Notes under the pieces: generated by a model
Databases searched by the model: none
Told to the model about the DNA's origin: nothing
What the model saw: the letters and a program-made list of their open reading frames with translations, nothing else
Position numbers and translations under genes: made by a program
NCBI GenBank assembly: GCA_022819745.1
Contig: JAJEGS010000011.1
Coordinates: forward strand, 124,001-188,000
Direction of reading: 5' to 3'
Length of the DNA stretch: 64,000 nucleotides
DNA from: Candidatus Latescibacterota bacterium
Lineage (GTDB): Bacteria; Latescibacterota; UBA2968; UBA8231
Shown here: positions 1-8,598 of the stretch, piece after piece
How the letters are laid out: the number at the start of each line of letters is the position of its first letter
Position numbering within the stretch: the stretch's first letter is position 1

Positions 1-702
1 CGCGAGCGCAAGCCCGTCATCGTCTCGCAGGGCTATCTCGCGGCTTCGGGCGGGTACATGATCTCCCTGCCCGGCGATGCAATCGTCACCGCGCCCAACA
101 CCATCACCGGCTCCATTGGGGTCATTGCCGGATGGGCGTACAACACCGGACTCAAGGCAAAGTTAGGCTTGAGCACGAGCCGCGTGCAGGTGGGCCGCCA
201 CGCGGATTTGCCTTTTGGCATGACCCTGCCCCTGCTCGGCCTGCGCTTGCCAGACCGCACCTTCACTGAAGACGAAAGCGCGCGCATGGAGCACACCATC
301 CGCTCGCTGTACGAGGACTTCGTCGCCAAGGTCGCCAGCAGTCGCCAAATCGAGCCGGACTCAGTCGAAGTCATCGCCCAAGGCCGCGTCTGGAGCGGCC
401 AACGCGCCGTGCAGCTCGGCCTCGCCGACCGGATCGGCGGTCTCGAAGTGGCCATCGCGCTAGCTAAGGAAAAGATCGGGCTGTCAGCGGACGAGACCGT
501 CGAGCTGATGGAGCGACCCCGGCCCAAGCTGTTTTCGTCCGCGCTTTTCCGCCCGCGACTTTTGGGCCTCGCCGCGCAGCCCACCCCCGAACTCGACTAC
601 CTGCAATTTCGCCTCCAGCACAATGGCTTGCCCTTGTTGCTGGTTCCCGCCAACCATGTACCGAGCCCTGTGGGGCTGTATGGAGAGAAAACCTATGAGT
701 GA
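1..702 (+). CDS. sppA: S49 signal peptide peptidase (SppA-like), 5' truncated by window edge
   Basis: The reading frame is open from base 1, so the N-terminus lies outside the window; 233 residues are visible. S49 peptidases are membrane-associated serine proteases that degrade cleaved signal peptides. The nucleophile motif AASGGYM is present, with the serine codon at 46-48, followed by the family block TGSIGVIAG and, later, the VWSGQRAVQLGLADRIGG segment that normally closes the S49 domain. A region of about 70 residues after it is unlike the family and could be a C-terminal tail. The gene overlaps the next start by 8 bp, so the two are probably translationally coupled. The catalytic lysine cannot be checked. 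The family call is firm; the exact subfamily is not. Confidence 0.9.
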   Translation, partial: RERKPVIVSQGYLAASGGYMISLPGDAIVTAPNTITGSIGVIAGWAYNTGLKAKLGLSTSRVQVGRHADLPFGMTLPLLGLRLPDRTFTEDESARMEHTIRSLYEDFVAKVASSRQIEPDSVEVIAQGRVWSGQRAVQLGLADRIGGLEVAIALAKEKIGLSADETVELMERPRPKLFSSALFRPRLLGLAAQPTPELDYLQFRLQHNGLPLLLVPANHVPSPVGLYGEKTYE

Positions 703-1813
703 GGAAGCCCGCGCACTGTATGCGGATATGGGGGCGACGCCCGTGATCAACGCCCTCGGCCCGCGCACCCTTTTAGGGGGATCGTCCCCCCACCCGGACA
801 TCATCGCTGCGATGGAACTGGCCGGCCGCTACTACGTTGACATGGACGCTTTCTTGGCGAGCACGGGGCGGATCGTCGCCGACCTGCTTGGGGCTGAGGC
901 CGCGCTGATTACCCCTGGCTGCGCCGCCGCATTGGTCCTCGGCACGGCCGCCTGCGTCACCGGCGCAGACCCAGAAAAAATGGCCCGCCTGCCCGATTCG
1001 ACCGGCATGCCCAACCAAGTGGTCATCCAAAAGGCCCAGCGCTACAAATACGACCGCGTGGTGCGCTTGCCCGGCGTCACCCTCGTAGAGGCGGGCACAG
1101 AGCAAGGCACCACAGCCGACGAACTCGCCGCGGCCATCGGCTCCCAAACTGCCGCCCTGCTCTACCCGGCCATCGACAACGAAGCCGCCATCGTCCCGCT
1201 AGCCGAGGCCATTGCCATCGCCCACGCCCGCGACGTCCCGGTCTTCGTTGATGCAGCTTTCCGCGTCTATCCCCTAGACGGCTTGACCCAATACATCGCA
1301 GCCGGGGCCGACCTAGTCGGCTATGGTGCCAAGTACGTGGGCGCGCCCAATTCTTCGGGCATCCTCTGCGGCCGCGCCGACTTAATTGCCGCAGCCCATT
1401 TGCACAGCTTCGCTTGCTTTGAAACCCGCGACCTAGAAGGGGTTGGCCGCCCGCTCAAGATCGACCGCCAAGAGGTCGTCGGCGTGGTCTTAGCCCTGCG
1501 CCGCTGGCTAGCCATGGACCACGACGCCCGCAATCAAAGCGACACTCGCCGCGCCGAGACCGTGCGTCAGCACCTCGGCGAATTGCCCCACGTGCAAAGC
1601 TCCGTCAATGGCGCGTCCCTGACCCTGACCTTGGACGAACAAGCACTCGGCCGCACCGCCGCCGAGCTAGAAGAGACCCTGCGCAACGGCAATCCCTCGG
1701 TCTGGCTCTCAGCGGCCCCGGGCCAGCTTCACTTGTCGATGCCCACGGTGTCCGACGGCGACGGGGAACTCTTAGCAGCGCGAGTTAGGGAAGTGCTGGA
1801 CCTTGGGGGGTAG
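695..1813 (+). CDS. SelA-like PLP-dependent enzyme (fold type I)
   Basis: A 372-residue protein of the SelA/DgaE-like branch of aminotransferase-fold enzymes. The N-terminus (MGATPVINALGPRTLLGG) matches the start of selenocysteine-synthase-like proteins, and the probable PLP lysine is K213 (codon 1331-1333) in the GYGAKYVGAPNSSG block, with the cofactor aspartate in FVDAAFRV upstream. The start was set at the ATG at 695 because it has a GGAGAG ribosome site and removes an unlikely Cys-rich N-terminal extension; it overlaps the protease stop by 8 bp. True SelA is longer and acts with SelB and tRNA-Sec, neither of which is here, so a catabolic role (for example an amino-sugar-acid lyase) is more likely. 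Substrate unknown. Confidence 0.8.
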   Translation: MSEEARALYADMGATPVINALGPRTLLGGSSPHPDIIAAMELAGRYYVDMDAFLASTGRIVADLLGAEAALITPGCAAALVLGTAACVTGADPEKMARLPDSTGMPNQVVIQKAQRYKYDRVVRLPGVTLVEAGTEQGTTADELAAAIGSQTAALLYPAIDNEAAIVPLAEAIAIAHARDVPVFVDAAFRVYPLDGLTQYIAAGADLVGYGAKYVGAPNSSGILCGRADLIAAAHLHSFACFETRDLEGVGRPLKIDRQEVVGVVLALRRWLAMDHDARNQSDTRRAETVRQHLGELPHVQSSVNGASLTLTLDEQALGRTAAELEETLRNGNPSVWLSAAPGQLHLSMPTVSDGDGELLAARVREVLDLGG

Positions 1814-1844
1814 GTTCAGGCTGGCCACATCGCCGCGCCCAAAT

Positions 1845-3773
1845 TTACATGGTAAACCAGTTCGACATGCCGCCAAAATAGTCGATGATCAGCCACATGC
1901 CCGCCGAGCCAAAAGCCCCCAGCACCATGCCGAGAAAGAGCGGGCGCAGCAAGCGATAGCCCTTGGCTCCGCCGTATTTCAAAATGACCGCTTTGAAAGC
2001 CCAGGCGATAAAGACCGAAAACCAAATCTGGCTGATCGGGTAGGTCAGACCGAGGACTAGGCCGATGGGATGGATTGGGAAGCCGACGAAACGCGCCTTG
2101 AGAAAGCTCAGCACGGCCATGACAGCGCTGCCGATGCCGGTGTAGATGAGGTGCCAGCCGTAGATTTCCTGCGGGTTGTTGATATTGTGCGCGATCCAGT
2201 TACCCGTCAGTTGGGTCAAGCCGCCAAAACCCCAACCCCCGAGATTGATGCCACCGTATTTATACGCCAACGTGGTAACCGCCCACACCGCGGAAATCAG
2301 CGTGACCAATATGGTCGCGGCGATCGCCCAAAACAGCCGCCGGGTCTCCAAACGCATAACCTCGGCAATCTTGAGGCCGGTCGCCGCTGAGGCCATGACG
2401 AAGGTGCGCAAATCGGCTGTCCAGGGGAAGTTCATGCCGAGCGCCGTCAGCCCGCTCGCTCCGAGCGCGGTCGGCCCGAGCGCCGTGACCATAAATACCG
2501 GCGGAGCCACTGGCGACACCCCGTAGGCGAGGCCGGCTTGGGAGACAATGCGCGCCAAACCGATAAAAGTGGCCAAGCAGAGCAGAAAATAAAAAAGCGC
2601 AATGCCGAACTGCAGGCCGGTTTGCGCCAACCACCACACGGCGAAGATCGACCCGAAGATAAAACCTAGCACGGCCGTGCGGTACGAGAGCATCTCGCTG
2701 CTATCGTCAATCGTCGGATCGCGCTTGAAGGCCTTGCGCAGCACGTCGCCGATATGTTGGCGCGCAGCCCACAGGATGGAAAAGACTAGGAAGAACATCG
2801 CGCCCTGCGCCAGATGGGCGACGCTGGCCGAAGCCGGCATCGAGTAGGGCTGCGATGGGCCAATGCTCCAGCCGAACAGGCGCTCGACCCCCGTGTGGAC
2901 ATAGGCGAGAAAGGCGAAAAACCACACGCCGAACGAGACATCGAGGCTCAACAGATACGAAAGCCCGATGACCTCAAAGCGCGGGTACAGGTTCAGACGC
3001 ACGGATTCGCGCAGAAAGCGCAGCGGGGTATTCAACTGGATGAAGGGGAAGTAGTTGAAGTAGGAGTGCAGGCCATTGACGAGATTGATGAGAAACGGGA
3101 TCAGAAAGCCGACCCAAGTCAGATAGTTGCGCAGCAACGACGGCAGCAGACGGCCCCGCTCCCCTTGAGCCAATTCGAGCGGCAGGATCGAGAGCGGGAA
3201 GAGCAGGCGCTCGTGTTCCATCCACTGCTTGCGCAGGATGACCAGCATGCAGAGCGTGACGAAATAAACGCTGAGTATGAAAAACCCCCAAGCCAACAAC
3301 GGCTTGTCCCACAACTCCCAAGGCACGGGCTCGCCGCGCGCCGCCCCCTCAAAGAGCTTCCAAGTCGCCGCGCGGTCCTGGGACACGAGCCAGGGTTTGA
3401 TGTGCGGGTGGATGATATTGGCCCAGTCGTTCTCCGGCGTGGCAAAGTAAAACAGCCCCCCTAAAAACGGGATCAAGTTCATAACGAAACCCCACGAGGG
3501 AATCGCCGAAGCCACGATCATCATTATGTAAACGGTCGCCAATTCGCCGCTGTGCAGCCGCGAACCAGTGAGCAGATGGGCAAGGGGATTGAGCAGCAAA
3601 GTGAGCAAAAAGAACAGGAAGATGGCGGCACCAGTGGAATAATCCGCGGCCATAGCCGAACCGCGCACCACCAGCGTGCCATAGGATTCCCCGCAGGAGA
3701 TCGCAGTAGCCCAGAGCAGGCCGATAAAAACCGCCCGTTTGGAAACGCCGCGCTGTGGTTGGGCTTCTGTCAC
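1845..3773 (-). CDS. DUF6785 family polytopic membrane protein
   Basis: A 642-residue protein with about 13-14 hydrophobic segments, the first at roughly residues 14-30 and the last ending at the C-terminus. Sequence style (GESYGTLVVRGSAMAADYSTG near the start, HERLLFPLSILPLELAQ near residue 190) matches the DUF6785 family found next to oligopeptide-transporter-like proteins in Planctomycetes and Latescibacterota. The start codon is GTG at 3773 with a weak AAGGCG upstream; no longer in-frame start is visible. It converges with the PLP enzyme, leaving only 31 bp between stops. Function is not established; transport of an organic solute is the usual guess and is inference here. Confidence 0.75.
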   Translation of the reverse strand: MTEAQPQRGVSKRAVFIGLLWATAISCGESYGTLVVRGSAMAADYSTGAAIFLFFLLTLLLNPLAHLLTGSRLHSGELATVYIMMIVASAIPSWGFVMNLIPFLGGLFYFATPENDWANIIHPHIKPWLVSQDRAATWKLFEGAARGEPVPWELWDKPLLAWGFFILSVYFVTLCMLVILRKQWMEHERLLFPLSILPLELAQGERGRLLPSLLRNYLTWVGFLIPFLINLVNGLHSYFNYFPFIQLNTPLRFLRESVRLNLYPRFEVIGLSYLLSLDVSFGVWFFAFLAYVHTGVERLFGWSIGPSQPYSMPASASVAHLAQGAMFFLVFSILWAARQHIGDVLRKAFKRDPTIDDSSEMLSYRTAVLGFIFGSIFAVWWLAQTGLQFGIALFYFLLCLATFIGLARIVSQAGLAYGVSPVAPPVFMVTALGPTALGASGLTALGMNFPWTADLRTFVMASAATGLKIAEVMRLETRRLFWAIAATILVTLISAVWAVTTLAYKYGGINLGGWGFGGLTQLTGNWIAHNINNPQEIYGWHLIYTGIGSAVMAVLSFLKARFVGFPIHPIGLVLGLTYPISQIWFSVFIAWAFKAVILKYGGAKGYRLLRPLFLGMVLGAFGSAGMWLIIDYFGGMSNWFTM

Positions 3774-3868
3774 ATTCGCCTTTGCCGGAATTTCGCTCGT
3801 TGCCCACGTCTTTTCGCGACCGGCCCCATAATCGAGACGCGACCGCCGTTCCGCATTGTAAACTATAG

Positions 3869-3954
3869 GGCGTCAACGGCATTATCAAAGCCGATAATTG
3901 GGAGTAAACCCATCGTTTTTATCTATTGACGCCGTAGAAGGGTATCCATATGCT
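3869..3954 (+). promoter_or_regulatory. Promoter with overlapping inverted repeat before the toxin-antitoxin pair
   Basis: TTGACG (3926-3931) and TATGCT (3949-3954) are separated by 17 bp. The -35 box lies inside the right arm TTGACGCC (3926-3933) of an inverted repeat whose left arm is GGCGTCAA (3869-3876). A second small dyad, ATTATC/GATAAT (3881-3886, 3893-3898), lies between. Autoregulation by the antitoxin is known for this toxin-antitoxin class, so this is a plausible operator; that link is inference. Confidence 0.4.
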
Positions 3955-4057
3955 CACTATTCGCCCCGTTTCTTTGCATAAGGGGGGCTATGACCGCCTC
4001 GCAAAGCAGTCCGACAGGGGTTGTCAGACGGTTTCTAACAAAACACGAGGTATCGTC

Positions 4058-4408
4058 ATGCAGTTTGAAGAATTCGTCGAAGATCGGGTGTTCTCGCCGA
4101 CGCTCGTCGCGGATGCGTTGCATACGACTCAGGCCGAAATTGCCGGTACGCTGGGGCTTGGCCGCGATGCCTTTTCGTGTGCCGCGCAGATCCGAGCGCA
4201 GAAGACGCAGATGCGATTGCGGCAGATGTTGGAGATCCTCCACCGAGTTGAAGCTCAAACCGGTTCCGAACTGGCCGCTTATGCTTGGTTCCGTGCGGAG
4301 CCTTTGCCGAGCTTCGGCGGCCTAACACCCGACCAACTTCTGCGGCAAGACCGTGCAGACCAAGTGCATGCTCATCTCGACCGGATCGTCGCTGGTGGTT
4401 ATGCCTGA
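4058..4408 (+). CDS. Xre/MbcA/ParS-type antitoxin (DUF2384)
   Basis: A 116-residue protein. The N-terminal half is Xre-like (ALHTTQAEIAGTLGLGRDA resembles a helix-turn-helix). The C-terminal half is the MbcA/ParS toxin-binding domain, recognised by AYAWFRAEPLPSFGG followed by DQLLRQDRADQVHAHLDRI. The ATG at 4058 was chosen over an upstream start at 3950 because it has a GAGG ribosome site 8 bp away and begins where family members begin. The stop overlaps the RES toxin start as ATGA. In this family the antitoxin binds and masks the RES toxin active site and represses its own operon. Here the toxin is truncated, so the antitoxin may be a relic. Confidence 0.88.
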   Translation: MQFEEFVEDRVFSPTLVADALHTTQAEIAGTLGLGRDAFSCAAQIRAQKTQMRLRQMLEILHRVEAQTGSELAAYAWFRAEPLPSFGGLTPDQLLRQDRADQVHAHLDRIVAGGYA

Positions 4409-4671
4409 TGCGGTTCCAAGGGTTCGTGTACCGTGCACACAACCCGCACTGGTCTTGGTCGCCGCTCTCGGGAGAGGGAGCGCGTCTTCATGGTGGTCGG
4501 TTTAACCGGATCGGTGTTCCCGCTCTCTATACATCTCTGTCGCCGGTTACCGCCATAAGAGAGGCGAGTCCATTGGGGCGCCCAATGCAGCCGATCGTGC
4601 TGTGTTCCTACGAAGTGGATGCCGAGCCGATATTCGATGCCACGAACTCGTTCCAGCGGGCCGCCCACTAG
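4408..4671 (+). CDS. RES-domain toxin, C-terminally truncated
   Basis: Only 87 residues remain of a domain normally about 150 long. The N-terminal half is well preserved: VYRAHNPHWSW, then GARLHGGRFNRIGVPALYTS and TAIREAS, the blocks carrying the conserved arginine and glutamate. The frame stops after FDATNSFQRAAH, so the second half of the domain is absent. RES toxins act on NAD+ (phosphorolysis or hydrolysis). The start is the ATG overlapping the antitoxin stop (ATGA). The missing C-terminal half coincides with the start of the helicase frame, which itself lacks the usual N-terminal region, suggesting a deletion that joined two genes. Probably inactive. Confidence 0.8.
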   Translation: MRFQGFVYRAHNPHWSWSPLSGEGARLHGGRFNRIGVPALYTSLSPVTAIREASPLGRPMQPIVLCSYEVDAEPIFDATNSFQRAAH

Positions 4672-6421
4672 TACAGCACAACAACAGGCCGAGGCCCTAG
4701 CGACCGGGCTATACGCCCATCAGGTCGAGGGCATCGCCTTTTTGTTGGGTCGCCAGCGGGCAATCCTCGCCGACGACATGGGGTTGGGTAAGACGCGGCA
4801 GTCCGTACTCGCCATGCGCCAAGCCCGACCCGAGGGACCGTATCTGGTCGTCTGCCCGGCCGCGGTCAAAATCAACTGGGCGCGCGAGATTGAGCTGGTA
4901 CTGCCAACGGCCGAGATCGCCATCGTCGGCCCCACACCCGTGCCTGAGCCCGGCTATACTGGCTGGGTCATCATCAACTACGACATCCTCGCCAAACACC
5001 CGCTGGTGGAGCACGCTTGGAGTGGCCTAGTCTTTGACGAGGCTCACTATCTCAAAAACTATCGCAGCCAGCGGCACCGCCTGTCGCTGGATTTGGTCAA
5101 GGCCGTTGGCGACGAGGCGGTGGTGCATCTTTTGACCGGCACGCCGTTGACGAGCCGGCCGCGCGATCTCTTCCCTTTGTTGCAGTTGGCGCGTCATGCG
5201 CTTGGGCGTTCGTTCGTCTCGTTTGCCAAGCGCTATTGCGACGCGTACAAAGGCGAATACGGCTGGGTCGCCGACGGGGCCTCCAATATCGAAGAACTGA
5301 CCGTGCAGTTGCACGGCATCATGCTGCGCCGCACCAAGGCCGAGGTCCTCGACCTGCCGCCCAAGATCCGCAGTTGGCTCGACGTGGAGGTCGCCAGCCG
5401 AGTGGCGCGCGAGATGAGCGAGGCCGTGACGGAGCTGTTGCAGACCATCTCGCGCCGGGGCCAAGCCAAGCTCGCCGGCGAGACCGAGGCCGAGCGCCGC
5501 TCGCGCCAGGGCTGGATCATGGGCCAGCTAACTACCGCGCGCAACCGCTTGGCCATTGCCAAGGTCCGCAGCACAATCCCCTTCGTCGAAAACGCATTGG
5601 AGCAGGGAGAGAAGGTCCTAGTCTTCTCGTGTTTTCTCGCACCCGTCAACACACTCCGCAAGCACTTCGGCCCAAAGGCCGTAGCCATCACCGGCGAAGT
5701 GCCAGCGAGCGAGCGGCAACAACTAGCCGACCGCTTTCAGGAGGACGATTCAGTGCAGATATTGGCCGCGCAGATTACCGCCGGGGGCATCGGGCTCAAC
5801 CTCACGGCGGCGCGGCAGGTGGTCTTCAACGATCTCGACTGGGTGCCGGTCAATCACTGGCAGGCCGAAGACCGGGCCTATCGCATCGGGCAACAGCAAG
5901 CCGTCAATGTCACCTACATGGTGGGCAGCAACACGATCGACGAATTCGTCAAAACGGTCCTCGAAACCAAGTCGATGCTGATCGACCAACTCGTCGAAGG
6001 CAGCGCCTTGCCCGAACATTTCCAGCGCGACGTGATGGACGAGTTGCGGCGGGTGATGGAGGTGCTGCCCGAATTGCCCACTGGCGCAATGGGTGAGCAG
6101 CAAATGGCGGAATTGTTGCGCAAGGCCGGGACGGCTTTTGTCGCCGCGCAGCCTGCCGTCGAGTCCGAGGCTAAGTCGCGCTTGCCATCGGCCGAGGCAG
6201 TGCGCGTGTTGGCGCGGGTGCTAGCAGGGCCGAAGCGAGCGCTGTACCGGGTGGATAGTTCGTCGAAGCCGGGGGCGTTCTACGAATTGGAGGTGGAGGG
6301 GAACGACATAAGTTGCAACTGTAAGGGATTTTCCTATCGGGGAATTTGTCAACATGCGCGGGCGTTAAAAGAGGCGTTGGTCAAGGGGGAGGGATTGCCG
6401 GAGGGATTCGTCGAGATTTGA
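4619..6421 (+). CDS. SNF2-family DEAD/DEAH helicase with C-terminal SWIM zinc finger
   Basis: A 600-residue superfamily 2 ATPase of the SNF2/HARP type. Motif I is ADDMGLGKT (residues about 51-59), motif II is DEAH at 140-143, motif III is LLTGTPLTSRP, and motif VI is AEDRAYRIGQ in the second RecA-like lobe. Near residues 565-580 the pattern CNC...CQH is a SWIM zinc finger, known in SNF2 proteins as a DNA- or protein-binding module. The first plausible ATG (4619, or 4637) lies inside the truncated RES gene in another frame. The helicase core begins only about 30 residues in, where relatives have a longer N-terminal region. Such proteins remodel protein-DNA complexes; a specific role is not visible. 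Confidence 0.85.
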   Translation: MPSRYSMPRTRSSGPPTSTAQQQAEALATGLYAHQVEGIAFLLGRQRAILADDMGLGKTRQSVLAMRQARPEGPYLVVCPAAVKINWAREIELVLPTAEIAIVGPTPVPEPGYTGWVIINYDILAKHPLVEHAWSGLVFDEAHYLKNYRSQRHRLSLDLVKAVGDEAVVHLLTGTPLTSRPRDLFPLLQLARHALGRSFVSFAKRYCDAYKGEYGWVADGASNIEELTVQLHGIMLRRTKAEVLDLPPKIRSWLDVEVASRVAREMSEAVTELLQTISRRGQAKLAGETEAERRSRQGWIMGQLTTARNRLAIAKVRSTIPFVENALEQGEKVLVFSCFLAPVNTLRKHFGPKAVAITGEVPASERQQLADRFQEDDSVQILAAQITAGGIGLNLTAARQVVFNDLDWVPVNHWQAEDRAYRIGQQQAVNVTYMVGSNTIDEFVKTVLETKSMLIDQLVEGSALPEHFQRDVMDELRRVMEVLPELPTGAMGEQQMAELLRKAGTAFVAAQPAVESEAKSRLPSAEAVRVLARVLAGPKRALYRVDSSSKPGAFYELEVEGNDISCNCKGFSYRGICQHARALKEALVKGEGLPEGFVEI

Positions 6422-6585
6422 CGGTTGTGCCTATATGTTTCTAACCTCGCTGAGCAGCTCGACACAGGCGGTTGTAGAGACGCTGTACTTAGGTATATTG
6501 AAAGATAGCTCGTTGGCCGCTTGCTTCCATTCGATTCGAGGCCACGGCGTTGCAAATGGACCTTTAGATTCACTACGAAGCCACC

Positions 6586-7812
6586 ATGCCCTACGATATA
6601 TCACAAGAAAAAAGAGACTGGTACCGGGAAATCTCCGCGCGATCTAGGCAAAGAAAAAAAGCGGCGATCCGTGGTGAGTTTCAACGCGATCCAAGCAGAA
6701 TTAACAAGCCGGTTTTGGCCCCAAATAAACTAATGCCCCAACAGCGACAACAGGGCTTGAGAGCTATGTCCCTGTTTTCAGGGGGTGGCGGTCTAGACCT
6801 CGGTTTTGAGCGTGCTGGTTTTGAGCATATTGCCAGTTTTGATGCATTGGAGATTTGCGGTGCTACGCTACGGCGTAACCGATCTCAATGGAAAGTTTTT
6901 TCTGGTCAATATGGCGATATAACAAAGGTTAATTGGACAACCTATAAAGGTGCCGTCGATCTCATCCACGGCGGACCTCCATGCCAGCCCTTCTCAGTTG
7001 CAGGGAGACGAAGTGGGAGCGAGGATACTAGGGATATGTGGCCGGCGTTTATTAACGCCGTGATGACTATCAAACCTGATGCGTTCGTAGCCGAAAACGT
7101 TCCAGGATTACTCGATCCCAAGTTCAATAAATATGTACATAAGGTAATTATAGAGCCGCTAGAACCAAGCTATCACATCGCAAAGTTCAAAGCTATTGCC
7201 TCCGACTTTGGCGTTCCCCAAGTGCGAAAACGGATCATTTTCGTCGGATTTAGATCACCCAAAGCCGCCAATGAATTCGGGATTCCACAGGCAACACACT
7301 TCCCCAACGATAGTCTGTTTGCATCGGGCAGATGTACATTGGGTGCTAGGGCGGCTTTGGGTCTAGATGACATTGGATTCGACTGCTTTGCGCCGACTCT
7401 CCGTTCTGGCTTTACTGGTCCGAGAAAGACGACTAGCATTCTAAACAGCAAGGCTAGTCAAAAAGTTTGGGAGAGACTACAGATTTGGCCAAATGGTGTA
7501 CAAAAATCGAGAGAGGAAGCTGTTATGTTCCCCCCAGAAAACGGACATTTCAGGCTTTCCGTCCAAGACTGTGCTCTTCTGCAAGGGTTTCCAGAAGACT
7601 GGCTCTTTGAAGGTGCTGTGTACCAAATCCTTGGACAAATCGGCAATTCCGTTTGTCCTCCGGTGAGCTACGCTATCGCAGAATCTGTAGCGAGCGCATT
7701 GAAATGCTCGAAATTCTCAAGTTACGAGCCATTTATCTCAATCAACGCGGTTCAACCCTTAATAACCCACATATCCCGAAGTCGTTCCTTGCAAACTTCA
7801 CGGACCGGATGA
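6586..7812 (+). CDS. DNA (cytosine-5) methyltransferase, orphan
   Basis: A 408-residue C5 methyltransferase. Motif I is LFSGGGGLDLGFERAGF, motif IV is GGPPCQPFSVAG with the catalytic cysteine of PCQ, motif VI is ENV, motif VIII is QVRKRIIFVGF, and motif X is GQIGNSVCPPVS. The stretch between motifs VIII and IX is short, so the target-recognition region is small. The gene is clearly richer in A and T than its neighbours, which suggests transfer. No endonuclease is adjacent. Downstream sequence carries a small overlapping frame that could be a remnant. The C-terminal 35 residues (after ALKCSKF) look unlike the family and may come from a frame change. Confidence 0.9.
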   Translation: MPYDISQEKRDWYREISARSRQRKKAAIRGEFQRDPSRINKPVLAPNKLMPQQRQQGLRAMSLFSGGGGLDLGFERAGFEHIASFDALEICGATLRRNRSQWKVFSGQYGDITKVNWTTYKGAVDLIHGGPPCQPFSVAGRRSGSEDTRDMWPAFINAVMTIKPDAFVAENVPGLLDPKFNKYVHKVIIEPLEPSYHIAKFKAIASDFGVPQVRKRIIFVGFRSPKAANEFGIPQATHFPNDSLFASGRCTLGARAALGLDDIGFDCFAPTLRSGFTGPRKTTSILNSKASQKVWERLQIWPNGVQKSREEAVMFPPENGHFRLSVQDCALLQGFPEDWLFEGAVYQILGQIGNSVCPPVSYAIAESVASALKCSKFSSYEPFISINAVQPLITHISRSRSLQTSRTG

Positions 7813-7910
7813 TCGACGCGGTACATTTCAGTGCAGATGCCCGAACCGCTATCCACCAAACACTACGCGACATAACGCTGTCTAACAAAACATTGCAGTG
7901 GAACCGATAG
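7704..7910 (+). CDS. Small overlapping ORF after the methyltransferase, possible gene remnant
   Basis: A 68-residue frame starting MLEILKLRAIYLN overlaps the last 109 bp of the methyltransferase in another frame and ends just before the cupin operon. It has the same low GC as the methyltransferase and a protein-like composition (SFLANFTDRMIDAVHFS). It might be the N-terminus of a lost partner gene or a frameshifted C-terminus. No family recognised and no good ribosome site. Confidence 0.25.
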   Translation: MLEILKLRAIYLNQRGSTLNNPHIPKSFLANFTDRMIDAVHFSADARTAIHQTLRDITLSNKTLQWNR

Positions 7911-7952
7911 CTTATTCTCACCACCTGTCAATTTCCGCAAAGGAGCCTGTTC

Positions 7953-8597
7953 ATGGCCTTTGAAATTTTCGACTTTCGCCAAGAGGAACACATCAAAAAC
8001 CTCCTCGTCACTCCGCACATCCGCTCCCGCTTTCTGCGCATGCAGCCGGGCGATGTGGCCGGCCTGCACAGCCACGACCTCGGCCACGAAATTTTCCTCA
8101 TCCTGCAAGGCCGCTGCGTCTTCCACATCGCCGGCAGCGAACAGGAGCTGTGTGCGGGCCAACTTTGCGTTGCCCTCGCCAACGAAATCCATCAGGTGCG
8201 GGTCGTCGGCGATGAGCCCATGGTCATGTACCTGTCGGTCACGCCCCACATTCAGCCGACCCACACCGGCCGCGACCCCGACGGCACCCGCCACCCAACC
8301 CGCTTCCAGCCCTCCAGCTCGTACGACGTGGAGACGGACACCGACACGCCCATCGACGAACTCATCGACAAATTCACGGCCGCGGCTGACGACTTGGCCC
8401 AGGCCGCCAGCGATCAAGCGACCGCCCAAGCAGCAAGAAGCGACCAACTCAAAGCAGCCCTCGCTGCCGGCGACGAGACACAGGCCACCGAACTGCGCGA
8501 AGCCATGTGGCAAGACGTGTACCAGAGCTTCAAGCGGGCCTACGCTATGGCCGATGTGTGGAACGACTTGACGCCTCGCGTCGGAAAGGTGGGGTGA
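7953..8597 (+). CDS. Cupin-domain protein
   Basis: A 214-residue protein. Residues about 20-95 form a single cupin barrel: GDVAGLHSHDLGHEIFLILQ carries the HxH...E metal-binding motif 1 and GDEPMVMYLSV closes the barrel. The C-terminal half is an alpha-helical, Asp/Ala-rich segment ending in YQSFKRAYAMADVWNDLTP, outside the barrel. The ATG is preceded by AAAGGAG. It is the first gene of a tight operon: the oxidoreductase begins one base after its stop. Cupins in such clusters are often sugar-binding or isomerising enzymes; the specific role here is not known. Confidence 0.85.
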   Translation: MAFEIFDFRQEEHIKNLLVTPHIRSRFLRMQPGDVAGLHSHDLGHEIFLILQGRCVFHIAGSEQELCAGQLCVALANEIHQVRVVGDEPMVMYLSVTPHIQPTHTGRDPDGTRHPTRFQPSSSYDVETDTDTPIDELIDKFTAAADDLAQAASDQATAQAARSDQLKAALAAGDETQATELREAMWQDVYQSFKRAYAMADVWNDLTPRVGKVG

Positions 8598-8598
8598 C

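Noticed and set aside
695..1813. Selenocysteine synthase (true SelA)
   Set aside because: Too short for SelA, no SelB, SelD or tRNA-Sec nearby; only the fold and the start motif match.
2814..3464. Forward frame of 216 codons opposite DUF6785
   Set aside because: Charged, low-complexity product (many Gln, Glu, Arg) expected from the complement of membrane segments.
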